Source of the DNA: Cannabis sativa
Taxonomy: Eukaryota > Streptophyta > Magnoliopsida > Rosales > Cannabaceae
NCBI RefSeq assembly: GCF_029168945.1
Contig: NC_083607.1
Coordinates: forward strand, 12,728,001-12,792,000
Direction: 5' to 3'
Length of the DNA: 64,000 nucleotides
Part shown: in pieces, positions 22,265 through 34,800 of the stretch
How positions within the stretch are numbered: the first letter of the stretch is position 1
How the letters are laid out: each line of letters opens with the position of its first letter
Translations under genes and position numbers: made by a program
The notes under the pieces: generated by a model
Databases searched by the model: none
What the model saw: the letters and a program-made list of their open reading frames with translations, nothing else
What the model was told of the DNA's origin: nothing

Positions 22265-22444
22265 TAATCAAGATTAGATTGTATATACTAAGGATAAGGA
22301 GGTTAAATCATGCTGAGAGAGGCTTGTTTTTTTGCCTAACTCAACAGTGATGTATGCTAGTGGTGTGTGTTGGGACCGGTTGGTCGTGGCCATGAGTTAT
22401 TGTATTGGTTTTGTCCTTGATTAATGAATTCTTCTCCTTAGTCA

Positions 22445-22499
<55 letters not shown>

Positions 22500-25390
22500 G
22501 AATTAGTTGTAGGTGATACTTGAAATAATATTTCAATTGCTTTTTACCACGTTTAAATTTTTTATTAAAAATATTAATTAATTTTTAACAAAAGTCTACT
22601 TTACGTCTTTTTTTGAAGTGATAACTTTAAGGTCAAGTATCACATAATTATATCTAAAGAGCATTGATATTGGGTACCAACGGAGCCTAATAGGTTTCAT
22701 AGGTGGCACCCTACGATTAGTTAGAAATATTCCCTAAATTTTAATTTTTTAAGTGATATGGGACATGCTATTTATTTATACCAATAGTGATATGATACCA
22801 AGAAGAGTTGCCTTTTAGCATTTCTCATAACTAAAACATTACATTTTTTTTTATATTTTTTTTTCTTTTTAATTATTTTTTAAAACATATTAATTAATAA
22901 TAACATAACAAATTAATAAATTTTCTCCGGTGTCTTAAAAATATTAAAAAAATATCTAAAATTCGAGATGAAATTTAAGATTAAGATATAGATTTGGGAA
23001 ATATAATAGTGATGACTACAAGTGAACTACGGTAATGACAAGGGATGAGATACATTGATGACAACAGGTGAGATGCGGTGATAAAATAAGTGAGATACAA
23101 TGAGACAACAAATGAGATACAATAATAACAGTTGTTTTGAATGATCGAGATATGAAAATAATGCATTATGGGGAACACCGTAATTTTTTTTCTACACCAC
23201 CCTATTTACTTATTTTTATAAAAATAATTTCTTTTAACAAAGCAATTTAAAATACTACATATAATAAATTTTAAACTTCTTAATAAATACTTCTAAATAA
23301 TAATTAATAAAATTGTGCATTTAGTTTTAATAAAGAAAATTATTAATAAGAATATGAAATAAGATAATATATTTATAATTTTACTATATATTAGAATTAT
23401 ATTTTTAAGTAATTATTTTTTATAATACTAAAAAAATTAAATTAATTGCGCGAAGAGCGACTATATTACCTAGTTATCTATATAACCATATAATACTTAA
23501 TATTTTTTTATATATATTTTTGATTAATTTTTGGGTTTTTTTTTATTTTTACTCTTTAGAGTATTTTTTTTGTATGGTTACAGAAATCCACATAATAACT
23601 CACATAGTAACTACCGGAACAACTCAAACTGTAATTTTTTTTAAACAAAAAGTATATAGAATAATTTTCCTTAATTTTATTTATATATAATAATCTACAA
23701 AAAATAAATTATTAAAATAATAATTATTTTGTAGTAAAAAAATAATATAATAATAATAATAAAACTCGTAATTTTCATACAAGTCACCGAATAAATTAAA
23801 TTAAATATAATATAATATTATATTTTATAAAAAAAAATACTTTTACAAAATAAAGAGTCTGACATACACCTGTACTTGTGAATATAAATTGTCTTTTTCT
23901 TATAAATTGTTATTTATGAGATTTTTACACTAGATGTCAAATTTAGTATTTTTTTTATATTTTTATTTATGTTTAGTTTTTTAAACTTTTTATAGAATTT
24001 ATTTTTTATTTTTATTTTTTAAAAAGTTCTTTAATTACAAAGGGTGCATTTGGTAATATTTTTTAAATTAATTTTTTGTTTTTAAAATTAAAAAAGTAAA
24101 AATATTTTCCAAAATCACGTTCTATAAAACTTTTTTTACTTTTCAATTTTTTAATTAAGAATCAAAATTTTATAAACAAAAAAAAATCACTTTCAATATC
24201 TTTTATAATTTTTTTTTAATAATATTTTAAACTCCGACCCCCAACTTAGACTTTGGAAATCAAACCAGACCCTGGTCCCGAACTTGGACCCGCCCTTGGT
24301 CCCAACCTCGGACCCGCCTTATATAAAATCAATAAATAAAAATAAAAATAAAATTTACAAAATCATATAATATTTAAAATCACATAAAATATTTAAATGA
24401 AGGGTAATTTAGTCATACCAGAAATTTAGGTCTACTAAATTCAAAGAGATGGTACAAAATATGTAGAATATGTAAATAAAGCGTACTAAGTGATCATTAT
24501 TAGAAACATAAGGTACTAAATTTATATTTTGAAAAAACACACAATAACAAATAGTTATTTATCGCTTGACAAATTTATTTTAGAAAGAAGTTTATTTTCT
24601 GTAAAAAAAAAAAGAAAAAAAGAAATTTTATTGCAAAGATATTACAATCAAATGGTTTGAATATTAAAAAAATTATAGTAGAAACTTAAATATAAAAATT
24701 AAATTATTTATTATATTATTTAGTAAAATTTTTTATTAAATATATTAATTAATTAATTAATTTTTTCAATCATAATTAATTTAATTCTATAAAAGGAATG
24801 TTTACCTATTAGTAACCTGATATTAAAGGTAAAACAAAATGTAACTATCATGGTTATATTAAAAATGTAACCATTGAATAGTCACCCTTTCCCATATATA
24901 TGAAAAAAACTCCTAAAATTAAATGTATTTGTAAACAACAAATATCCACCGTTTATATGATTATGGTATATGACACATTACATAATGGTGTGGGTTCGAG
25001 TTCTATAACAGTTCCTATAAATACATACTTAAAGACTTATTTTTTCGTTGGTTTGTAAGTTTTTTTAGGTTGGCGCAAATGAGATTAATGTCATGTGATT
25101 TTTGAGTTGTTTGTTAGTTGTTTCATATTGGAATTAATGTTCCAATATCAAGGTTGATGTTGTGTTGTTTTTATGTTGTTTATATATTTTAAATTTTGAT
25201 ATTGGAGTTGTTATTCAGTTGTGCAACTAAAATATATTTATCTATTAAAAGTGACTATATAACGTCGATTCTTCATTTAATAGATTTTTTTTTTATTTCT
25301 GTTAATTTTTTTAAATCTATTTCTGTTAACTTAGACAATACTAATAAAACTATTAATTAATATTGTTTTATTATTTATATTAATATGAGA
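22265..25390. other. AT-rich intergenic spacer with (AAT)n and MITE-like debris
   Basis: There is no gene. A perfect (AAT)n microsatellite of about 53 bp lies at 22445-22497. 24040-24200 begins 'gtgcatttggtaat', typical of small hAT-like elements, and is followed by a C-rich imperfect repeat at 24228-24316 (units like 'ttggacccgccc'). A similar tract in reverse sense is at 30241-30362. The rest is A/T homopolymer-rich DNA. Confidence 0.6.
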
Positions 25391-25960
25391 TTGTTATCGT
25401 GTTATTTATTCGTTGTTATTAAGTTGTTTGACCAAAAAAAAAAAATAAGAATATGGTTAGCTTTTTATGGATACATATATTATAGAGTTGGTATACATGT
25501 GTATTATAGTTGCTTTTAAATTTATTTAATACATTAGTGGTATTTTTTATTTTTTTTGGAGTTATTTTCATGCCTATGTAATTTGCGTATTGAATGAAGT
25601 TATGCATTTTTTTTATTTAGTTGTTTAACCAAGAGAAATGAATATATATACATGTTTTTTTTTTAAAAAAAATTGTATGTTATTTTTTTTTTTAAGTTGA
25701 TGCCCAATTAATTTTCATATTAAAATGAAATTATTATCGTGTTGTTTATTTGTTGCTATTAGGTTGTTTAACTAATAAAAAAATGAGTATATATTTACTT
25801 ATTTAGTGTGTAGATATTTATTTTTTTGAATTGGTATATACGTATTATGTAGTTATTTTTAAATTTGTTTTATAGATTATTTGTGTATTTTTTTTTTATT
25901 TGATGCAATTTGTGGAGTTATTTTTATGCCTATTTAATTTACATATTATAGTAAGTTTAT
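25391..25960. repeat. Degenerate direct duplication, about 340-bp period
   Basis: 25391-25620 and 25731-25960 share an ordered series of blocks: 'atcgtgtt.tttatt.gttg', 'agttgttt.acca', 'gttattttcatgcctat'. Divergence is considerable. It is non-coding, with stops in all frames. Confidence 0.55.
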
Positions 25961-27266
25961 TTATTATTATTCATAGTGGAGTTTATGCAGTTGAAACCCA
26001 CTTTGTCCGAATTGGTCACGTGACAACCACTGCTGCGTTCTAACGCTACAGTTTGTGAGCGTCAAACAACTTTGAAGGCTTTGTCTCTCACTCTCTCACT
26101 CGCCCAGATAGTCACATGTGTGTTTTACTTCTTCTTGTACATCTAGAGAAATTTTTTAACAGTATTTTTGTAAATAATAAACTTTCTAAAATAATATATT
26201 TAAAATTAATAAATAATATAAATATTTATTTAAAGTAATATTATCTTATAAAAGAAAACCATTATAATATCAATCTTTTTTTTTTTGATAGTATTTGCGG
26301 AAATAAAAATTAATAGGTCCCGTTTATAAAATACATTTCAGGTTTGTAACATTACCCATTGACCCGCGTGTACGGTTTAACTCAGCTTTGTCTAAGGGTA
26401 TTTCCCCACTTGCGCATTTTGCAGTATTCTAAAATAAATAAATAAATAAAAGTAGTATAAATATTTACTTTTTCATCTCATAGTATAGATATTTAAATTT
26501 GAGGTAAATTTAATATAAAATAGAAAAAAAAATCTTAAAATAAATGAGAAAGTTATTATTATTATTTTATATTTTTTATAAAAATATTAACTAATAATAT
26601 TAAACTTTACATCAAATTTTATAATTTATTTATTAAAACAGAATTATTAAAAATTGATACAAATATATATATATATACTAGGTGATTGTTACGTGCCAAG
26701 CCACGTAGTGTTAGTTTTATTTAATATTTTAGTTTTTTATTTGAATTAATAATTAAAATAGTATAATTATTTGAACGATTTGTTTTATAAAAATAAAATA
26801 TGTGTCAGTATATTTAGTAAGTAAAATATAGTTGTGTTATAATAATGTATGTTATTAATAGTAAAATGTACATTAATCTTCTAATTGAAAAAAGTTCTAT
26901 TATCTCATTTCATATCTAATAATAGCTACACAACTATATATTTATAGACTTTCACATTCTTTGCAAATTACTAATAAGCACCAATAATATTTTCATATTC
27001 TAATATTTTTCAACCTTCTCCTCTTGGTGGTAAAATTAAAAATAAAACTAAAAATAAGCACAAACATATAAGGTAAATACTAATTACAGCCCATTTTATC
27101 TTTTTTTTTTATTATTTTTTTAAGCCCAAGCCCAAAAATCTCTAAGCCAACACAATCAATCTTCTTTTATATTATCTTTTCTAAATATTTTATCTATATT
27201 TTTCTTTTTTAAAAAATAAATAAAAAAAATTATTAATATTCTCCCAAGATAAGTTTGTTAGAGAGA
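25961..27266. other. AT-rich intergenic spacer with one GC-richer patch
   Basis: No gene is seen. A patch at about 25990-26140 contains the 10-bp palindrome GTCACGTGAC (26015-26024, a G-box core) and CT repeats, and could be a relic of a promoter or a transposon end. It is 1.8 kb from the next gene, so a regulatory role for that gene is doubtful. Confidence 0.45.
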
Positions 27267-27494
27267 TATGTGGCTAAGATGATTTTTTTTAATTTAAAAA
27301 GAGATTATTAATATTTAAAAGATTGTTTATTTAAAAGATTGTTTAATTTTTTGGGTTTAATTATTGGGTTTATTTTTTAATATGTGGCTAAGATGATTTT
27401 TTTAATTTAAAAAGAGATTATTAATATTTAAAAAATTGTTTATTTAAAAGATTGTTTAATTTTTTGGGTTTAATTATTGGGTTTATTTTTTAAC
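27267..27494. repeat. Near-identical 114-bp tandem duplication
   Basis: Copies 27267-27380 and 27381-27494 begin with 'tatgtggctaagatga' and are almost identical (a one-base T-run difference and one or two substitutions). It lies about 400 bp upstream of the receptor kinase start and is recent compared with other repeats here. Confidence 0.85.
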
Positions 27495-27774
27495 GGGAGA
27501 TCAAACCTAATCGTTAAATTTAACAGAATATTCTTTTATTTTTAAGTATATTCTGTTAAACCAAGAATGTTAAACCAAGAAATGCCGTTAGATAGACACT
27601 TTTAATATATAAAGATATATATTTGTCAAATATACACTTTTTTTGTCATTTCCATGGTCTTAGTCTTCTATTTCTATTTCTACGTAACATGTCCCACAAA
27701 TGTATTATTTTCTTTCCCCTTTTTCTTTCTTTTCCCATTTGATCCCCATTGGTCTATGATCGTTTAGAAGTCCT

Positions 27775-27782
27775 TATAAAAA
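27775..27782 (+). promoter_or_regulatory. Probable TATA box of the lectin receptor kinase
   Basis: TATAAAAA lies 112 bp upstream of the preferred ATG, after a long C/T-rich stretch (27700-27740). This spacing gives a leader of about 80 nt. Confidence 0.5.
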
Positions 27783-27886
27783 AGCTAAACAATTCTAAGT
27801 ACCACTTGTGGGCTTAGAATCCTCTCAGTTTCTTTTGGCCTGAAAATATATATAAATATATATATATGGTTATAATATATATAGCC

Positions 27887-29986
27887 ATGTATTGGAAGCT
27901 TGTAATAAATATTTTGGTAGTAACCCAATTAGTATTAGCTGTTGATAAAGATCTCACCAGCAGTATAACCTTCACCGGATTCAACTCATCAAATATCATG
28001 TTGAGTGGAGAAGCTGAAATTAACGATATTGGTTTGTTGAGACTCACCAATACTAGTGTTAAATTTCAAATTGGCTCTGCCTTCTACCCCAAACCACTCA
28101 CTTTCAAGTACTTTCAAAATACTTTTTCTTCTACTACTGCTAATTCTAAATGTTTCTCTTTTTCAACCACTTTCATCTTTGCTATCAAACCAGGACAATC
28201 TGAATCTCCCACTAATGGCCACGGCATGGCTCTCGTCATTTCTCCCACTTTAGGTCTCCCCGAAGCTAGTTCCAAACGTTTTCTTGGCCTTTTCAACGAG
28301 TCCAACAATGGCGATGCCACCAACCACATCCTCGCGATCGAGTTGGACACCAAGGAAAGCTCTTCGTTCAGAGACATCGACGACAACCACGTTGGCATCG
28401 ACATTAACGGCTTGGAATCGGTGGCTTCTGCTTCTGCAGCATATTTTGTCGGAGATAATAATAATGGTTATGAGTTTAAGAACTTGAGTCTTGTAAGTGG
28501 CAAGCCTATGAAAGTTTGGGTTGAATACGACGCCGTTGTGAAGCAAATTAACGTTACTTTAGCTCCTGCTATTGTTGTTAGAAAACCCCAGAAGCCCCTT
28601 TTGTCATTGACCAAAGATCTTTCACCGATTTTGAAAGACACCATGTTTGTTGGTTTTACTTCCTCAACTGGCTCTGTTGGAAGTAATCACTATGTTTTGG
28701 GTTGGAGTTTTAAGATTAATGGCCAAGCAAAAGAGCTTGACTTAAAACAACTTCCTAAGCTTCCTGCATATGTAGATCCTAGTAATAAAACAATGGAGTA
28801 TTTAGAACCCAATAAAAACAAAAAGGGATCTAATAAGCCTATTTTGATAGTTGTGTTGCCAATAGTGTTGGTTATGGCAATGGCTATTTCAGTAGTCATG
28901 GTTTATGTGGTAAGAAGAAGTAAAAGGTTTGTAGAAGTAATAGAAAATTGGGATGAGGTTGAGTTTAGACCTCATAGCGTTAAATACAAAGATCTGTGCA
29001 TAGCAACAAAAGGGTTCATAGACAAAGAATTGTTGGGGAAAGGTGGGTTTGGGAGTGTCTATAAAGGCATGTTGCCTAACACTAGTACTGAAATTGCTGT
29101 GAAAAAAGTTTCAAATAAATCAAGACAAGGGATGAAGGAATTTTCTTCAGAAATATCAAGTATGAGTAGGCTTCGTCATAGAAACTTAGTTCCACTCCTA
29201 GGCTATTGCCAACACAAAGGAGAGCTCTTATTGGTCTACGATTACATGCCCAACGGAAGCCTAGATAAGTACCTATTCGACCATCCCAAAAAGACATTGA
29301 ATTGGAACCAAAGATTTCGAGTCATAAAAGGTGTGGCTTCAGGGCTGCTATACCTGCATGAAGAATGGGAACAAGTTGTTGTCCATCGAGACATCAAAGC
29401 TAGTAACGTACTGCTCGATAGTGAGCTTAATGGAAGGCTTGGAGATTTTGGGTTAGCCAGATTTTACGACCATGGAACTGACCATAAAACCACTCACATC
29501 GCCGGGACCATGGGATACATAGCGCCAGAGCTTACAAGAATGGGGAAAGCCACAACCTACTCTGATGTGTTTGCTTTCGGGGCTTTTTTGCTCGAAGTGG
29601 CCTGCGGAAGACGACCTATCGATCGACGAGAGCCACAAGAGGATGCCATTTTGGTGGACAGAGTGTTCTCTTGCTGGGATAGAGGCAACATTCTTGAGGC
29701 CAAGGACCAAAAGCTGGAGTGTGATCATATAGTAGCCGATGAAGTGGAAGTGGTGTTGACATTGGGGCTTTGGTGCTCTCTTTCAGAGCCTTTGGCTCGG
29801 CCGAGTATGAGGATTGTGATGGAGCACTTGGAAAAGCTTCATCAGTTGTCGTTGCCTGACATATCACAATTTCGGTTATCTGCCAATGGGCTGACGTTTC
29901 TACAATATTGTGAAAGTTTCCAAAGCAGTGGAAGTTGTACTTTTCAACTGTCTGTTGTTGATTCCGTTCTCTCTTGTGGTCGTTGA
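27887..29986 (+). CDS. L-type lectin-domain receptor kinase (class IV-like)
   Basis: A plasma-membrane Ser/Thr kinase with a legume-lectin-like ectodomain; the family acts in pathogen and extracellular-ATP or carbohydrate-related signalling. From ATG 27887 it has 699 residues: a signal peptide (MYWKLVINILVVTQLVLA), a lectin domain (about 20-275), one membrane span (about 318-343) and a kinase domain (about 378-655). Kinase landmarks are the glycine loop GKGGFGSVYKG from residue 384, catalytic Lys406, HRD 500-502 (an RD kinase) and DFG from 520. The C-terminal end SVVDSVLSCGR matches the conserved tail of class IV members. An in-frame ATG at 27866 would add seven residues and a poorer signal peptide. 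No introns, as usual for this family. AATAAA at 30042-30047. It appears intact. Confidence 0.93.
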   Translation: MYWKLVINILVVTQLVLAVDKDLTSSITFTGFNSSNIMLSGEAEINDIGLLRLTNTSVKFQIGSAFYPKPLTFKYFQNTFSSTTANSKCFSFSTTFIFAIKPGQSESPTNGHGMALVISPTLGLPEASSKRFLGLFNESNNGDATNHILAIELDTKESSSFRDIDDNHVGIDINGLESVASASAAYFVGDNNNGYEFKNLSLVSGKPMKVWVEYDAVVKQINVTLAPAIVVRKPQKPLLSLTKDLSPILKDTMFVGFTSSTGSVGSNHYVLGWSFKINGQAKELDLKQLPKLPAYVDPSNKTMEYLEPNKNKKGSNKPILIVVLPIVLVMAMAISVVMVYVVRRSKRFVEVIENWDEVEFRPHSVKYKDLCIATKGFIDKELLGKGGFGSVYKGMLPNTSTEIAVKKVSNKSRQGMKEFSSEISSMSRLRHRNLVPLLGYCQHKGELLLVYDYMPNGSLDKYLFDHPKKTLNWNQRFRVIKGVASGLLYLHEEWEQVVVHRDIKASNVLLDSELNGRLGDFGLARFYDHGTDHKTTHIAGTMGYIAPELTRMGKATTYSDVFAFGAFLLEVACGRRPIDRREPQEDAILVDRVFSCWDRGNILEAKDQKLECDHIVADEVEVVLTLGLWCSLSEPLARPSMRIVMEHLEKLHQLSLPDISQFRLSANGLTFLQYCESFQSSGSCTFQLSVVDSVLSCGR

Positions 29987-31062
29987 TAGTGTATTTGGAA
30001 TAACTGTCTAATTACTAAGCAGTGTAATTTTGAGGGTACGTAATAAATTAGACGTGAGTGTAATTAAAATCTATTTTAAGGCTCGTTTGGTACACCATAT
30101 TGTATTGTATTCTATTGTGTTGTGTTGTGTTGTATAGTAATATTTTAGATTGTATTGTATTGTATTAATATTATTTAATACAATACTATGTTTGGTATTA
30201 ACTTGTATTAATTGTTTGTATAAAATTATATTATCTTTACTATAAACTTGACTCCAACTCTCACCCCCGTCCAAGTCCTAGATGCAGGGGCTGGGGTCGG
30301 GTGCAGGTTTGGGTTCAAAGTCCAGGTCGAGTCTGACATTCAGGGTCCGAGGCCGGGTCCAAGGCTGGGGTTTGTTTTGGTTTTATGGTAATAAATCAGG
30401 TACGTATTGGAAAAATTATTATTGATTATCGTCGTATCATATGTCCAAGATCACCATATGTATATACATTAAATCTGAAAGTAAAAAACATTGAAAGATT
30501 ATTTACCTCTCAAAACCTGTCAAGGTATCCTCGAGTCTTTTAGTATGTTGTATCCTTAGAACAGTGATGTCGAAACTCAACTACTTTCTAAATTAATTAG
30601 TTGATTAATTAACCTAAAAAGATCGAGTGGGGACACCCTACATTAGGGTCACCTACACTGTGTCTGGACACAGTATAGGTGGCGCCTTCCTCTGTCTTAG
30701 TTAAGACAAGGGTTGTGCCATTTGTCCTCACAACTTTTATTATTTTCCAATTTAATTAATATAAAAATAAATTATTTATTACAAAACAAATAATTACTAT
30801 TTTAATAATTAAAAATAGATTTTTTCTGAACTTACATATACAACTTTTATTTCGCGGGTTAATAGTATTTCAAGGTGGCGATCTAGGGACCATGGACCCA
30901 TAATTCTAAGTTCTAATAAAATATATTTATTTATTGAATCTAAACAATCAAATAACCTTATGTATTGATTTCATAATTACTCCATTATAAATATGAAATT
31001 GAACTCTTAGTAATTCTAGAATTATATTTACTGAGTGTTATTGCAGTGTCCGTTGATATAAT
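29987..31062. other. Intergenic spacer with MITE-like and LTR-like debris
   Basis: After the receptor kinase 3' end, 30080-30240 begins 'ggctcgtttggtac' and continues as TATTG repeats, the look of a hAT-type MITE end. 30241-30362 is a G-rich imperfect repeat (units like 'gggtccgaggccggg'), unlike the AT-rich surroundings. 30647-30680 is a small inverted repeat around 'tgga'. 30880-31060 resembles a degraded Copia LTR (a 'gggaccatgga' block). Confidence 0.45.
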
Positions 31063-31880
31063 TGTTGGGTTGTGTGCCCTAAACAAAACCCATTTCAATA
31101 TAATCAGATTTACTAATTTATAAAGATCAGAAATCATTCTATGTTGCATGGTTTACATGATTTATTTCATGATTATTTTTAATGTATAAATTCTATTAAG
31201 TTCAGAACATATATAAATATCTAGGGGTGAAAATTGGTCAGTTATGATCGGTTTTTACAATTTTATAACCGACCGTTTAGAAATTATAATTGTATAAAAC
31301 CGACCATACGGTTTTTGGCAGTTTTCGATCTGGTGGGTTTTGGCAGTTTTAGGCGGTTTTTGGCGGTTTTGGGCAGTTTTGATATTTTTTTGGTAAAACT
31401 ATTTTTTATTTCAAAAATCGAAACCGACCGCCATGTCAAAAAAACTGAAACCGAAACCGACCGCCAAATTTGGTGATGACGTGAAACCGAAAATTCAGTT
31501 ACGGTCTGGTCGGTTTCAATTTTTCGGTTTTTATGAACACCCAATATCTATATATTTGTTCATGATTATAGTGTCCTCAGCACAATGGAATATAATTATG
31601 ATTATATGTGAAAAAGTTTAATTCCCATGATTTTTCAGTTCATTGGATTTAGACTGACATGATAATCGATGATAAGGTATACTTACACCTTGGATAAGTG
31701 TTATGTCCTTTCCAGGGCATTGACAAAGTTTTCCAGTATCGGATGTATGGAGTATACATTGGAAAGGATTGATATTGATCTTGGATAAGATAACATAAAC
31801 TTACCGTTATATCTTTCCGAGTCAATATCAATAGTTGATCTTAGGTCTATGGATTTTAATCCTGATATGGTTAGGTGTTC
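31063..31880 (+). mobile_element. Copia LTR fragment, plus-oriented, split by a MITE
   Basis: It starts at a true LTR end (TGTTGGGTTGTGTGCCC) and follows the LTR family of 671-2332 to about 31880, where similarity stops abruptly. The hAT-type MITE at 31224-31542 interrupts it. There is no coding content. Confidence 0.8.
31224..31542. mobile_element. hAT-type MITE, 319 bp
   Basis: It is flanked by a perfect 8-bp target duplication AATATCTA (31216-31223 and 31543-31550), the length expected for hAT elements. Ends are GGGGTG... and ...ACACCC, short imperfect inverted repeats. The interior is made of repeated 'ggcggtttt' and 'accgaccg' motifs. Removing it restores the surrounding Copia LTR. Confidence 0.85.
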
Positions 31881-34800
31881 CTGAGCAAGCACCGATAATC
31901 CTAGTCACAATATTTGGAATTTCACAATATAGGGTTAATCTCAAAATTTAATTCCAAATTTTACATAAATTAGATTTCAAATACAAATTATCATATAAAG
32001 CTCAAAACGAGCTTTCCAACGATATAAAGAATGCCCCCAAAGAGAGTCCAGAGTCAAAAGTTATGGCGAAAACAAAAACCTGAAACTCCCCAAGGAAAGG
32101 GCCTCGTCGCGGCGAGGGTCCCTATAACCCCAAAAATGCCATTTTTCACAATTTTAAATTCTTACCAAAAAATTCGAACCAAATCAAAACAAATGATGCA
32201 TAATCTTAATTTTTAATCCAACATCAAGATATCAACAATTTGAAACTCAAAAGTGTACCACATTAAGCTCAAAATAACAAACCAAGCTCAAAAAGCAAGC
32301 ACAAAATACAATTCACACTATCACACAAAATTCAAACCTAAACTCAATCTTCAAGCATTCAAACCCTCTAGAACAACCCAAAAAATTTAGAGCACATACC
32401 CAGAAATTGAATCCCAAATCTCAACCCAAAACAACCTATATGCATTAAACTCATTCCACTAGCTCAAGCACACATTATTATCAAGATATCACCAAAATCC
32501 ACAACAAATACCACAACATGCATCCATAGCTCAAGAGCATCATGAACACTTATAAACATCACAAAATTCAGCCCTTAAACTCAGAAATTAAACATAACAA
32601 TAGAAAGATTAGAAGCTTACCACAAGTTCTCTTAAGCTTTAAGTGCAAAACCACACCAATTCAAGCTTCAAATCCAAATGATCAAGATTTCAAGAAAAAT
32701 ATGACAAAGGAAGAGGGAGAGGGGGGTTCGACCTAGGGCTGGAATGAACCAGAAAATACTTTCAATTTTGTTAAATTTGGCTTTTGTTGAAAATAAAACA
32801 ATTGGTCAAATGACCAAAATACCCTCCATGGCCAAAATAAATATATCTATACAATCAAGGGCAAACAAGTAATTTCATCTCACCCATATATAACACATAA
32901 TTTTAGATTTTCAAAATTATTATCTTAATGCCAAATTAAATCCTGAAAATTTATTTCGAGCCCTGAACCCAATTTGGCCCAAAATACTCAGCTGTGACTA
33001 TACCGCCCCGACTTGTCAATAAACTCCTACAGATAGACAGATTAAACATACTATATAATAATATTGTCCATAAGCATGGTATATCATGTAAGTTATAATT
33101 TTACCCTTCTTGGGTGAAAATTACAAAAATACCCATAGTACACCAATGGGGTCGTAAAATGCAATATATCAACATAGTTTCACATATTAAATTATATAAT
33201 CATATAATTCCACATTAATAAATAATTAAACTAGTTAGGATTACTAATTCAGTTTCTTAACCTTAGGATATTATAGCTACAATGATTGCCTAATTGCTGT
33301 GCACGCTTTTGCTAATTAAAGATTTTCTTAAAAATTGTGTGTAATTTAAACTTTTAATTAAACATTAAATCTTTATAAATATACAACCATACATAAAATT
33401 CGAGATCCCTTCTTAAAAGTTAACAACAATATTCAAGATACATTTTATAAAAGTGTTGCTTCGCGAGTACAAAATAAAGGCCTAAGTCGTCCCGAGACTA
33501 AATACTTCAGGTCTAATCATCATGATATGTACAATCATCCTCAAGCCCTAGACTCATTATTTCTCAGGCTTTGCCTTGCCAATAAAAACGGTAGATGGAA
33601 ACGATCGGCCGTATTCTACTACAGAAACATACCAATTATCATTTGCAACCGAAATCAACCCTAAATTTTATAAACTCTCCATAATGCCTAATTAAACATC
33701 AATAAATATATTTCAAGCAATAGTAGCAGCTAGAACACACAGAAACCTACTCCACTATTATTGACCCAAGTTTGAAGTCTTGAACTCAAACTTGCTCAAC
33801 AACTCAACTAACTACCAAAACCAACATAAAAAAGTTTCAATCAACTCAAAATTAACCTAGAAATCTATTTCCAAACTCAATAATTCAGAAAAAACTTATT
33901 CTCAATAATATTGCATGTTTCAACCTAAAGAAAACCTCCACAAAGCTTAAGAAAAAGGACTAGGATCTTACCTTTTATATTCACCATTGGATTTCAGTTA
34001 GAATTAGTCAACAATAGTTGAAGAAATCTTTGGTTTTCTTCTCGTTTGCTTCAGCCGAAGCTAAGAGAGAGAAGGGGGTGAAGATGTCTTTGGTTTCTAA
34101 CTTATCCTTAATTCTTAATTTAATAAAATGAGATAAAACTTAACATATATCTACTAAACTATTCTATTGAAAATCAAAATTTACTAATAAATTCTACATA
34201 AATCATCAAAATAAATTAAAATTCAATTTAGGCAAAATTCCTTATTTGCCATTTACTTAAAGCTTAAGCAATCCTTAGGCTTAGGTGTAAAATGGTCTAA
34301 TACCATAATCCTGCCTACCCTCAACATTCCAATTATCAACATACATATTCTTCGCTACATAAAATGTTCTAAACTAACCCACGTGACTCTAACGACCAAC
34401 CGTCGCATTTCTATCGTTACCGAGCAAAGATTACAAAAATATTATTTTTCACATATATCACATTCATACACTTAGAGTTTAAAAAAATCTTAAGAATTGA
34501 AAAATTGTAATCCTAATACTTATTTTTTCAAAGTAGGACTCTTAGTATATAATAATCACATAATATCATGCTCTATAAATATTTAGTGCTAATCATATCT
34601 TTAATCTATATTCTAAGTATGTGGTCATTACACTCAGTTTATGAGACAACGGTCGTCCATATGGAAAGGGGGTATCTGATAGTGACAGGTGGCTTGCACT
34701 GCCGATCGTGTATAGTATCCGCTGGAATTATGGACGTTGGATAAAAGGCATATTTTTCGGTGATGTGCGCATTTCCCGAGTCTAACTTAGAGGACAAAAT

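Noticed and set aside
26015..26024. Perfect G-box palindrome as a promoter of the receptor kinase
   Set aside because: It lies almost 1.9 kb upstream, with duplications between; too far and too short to claim.
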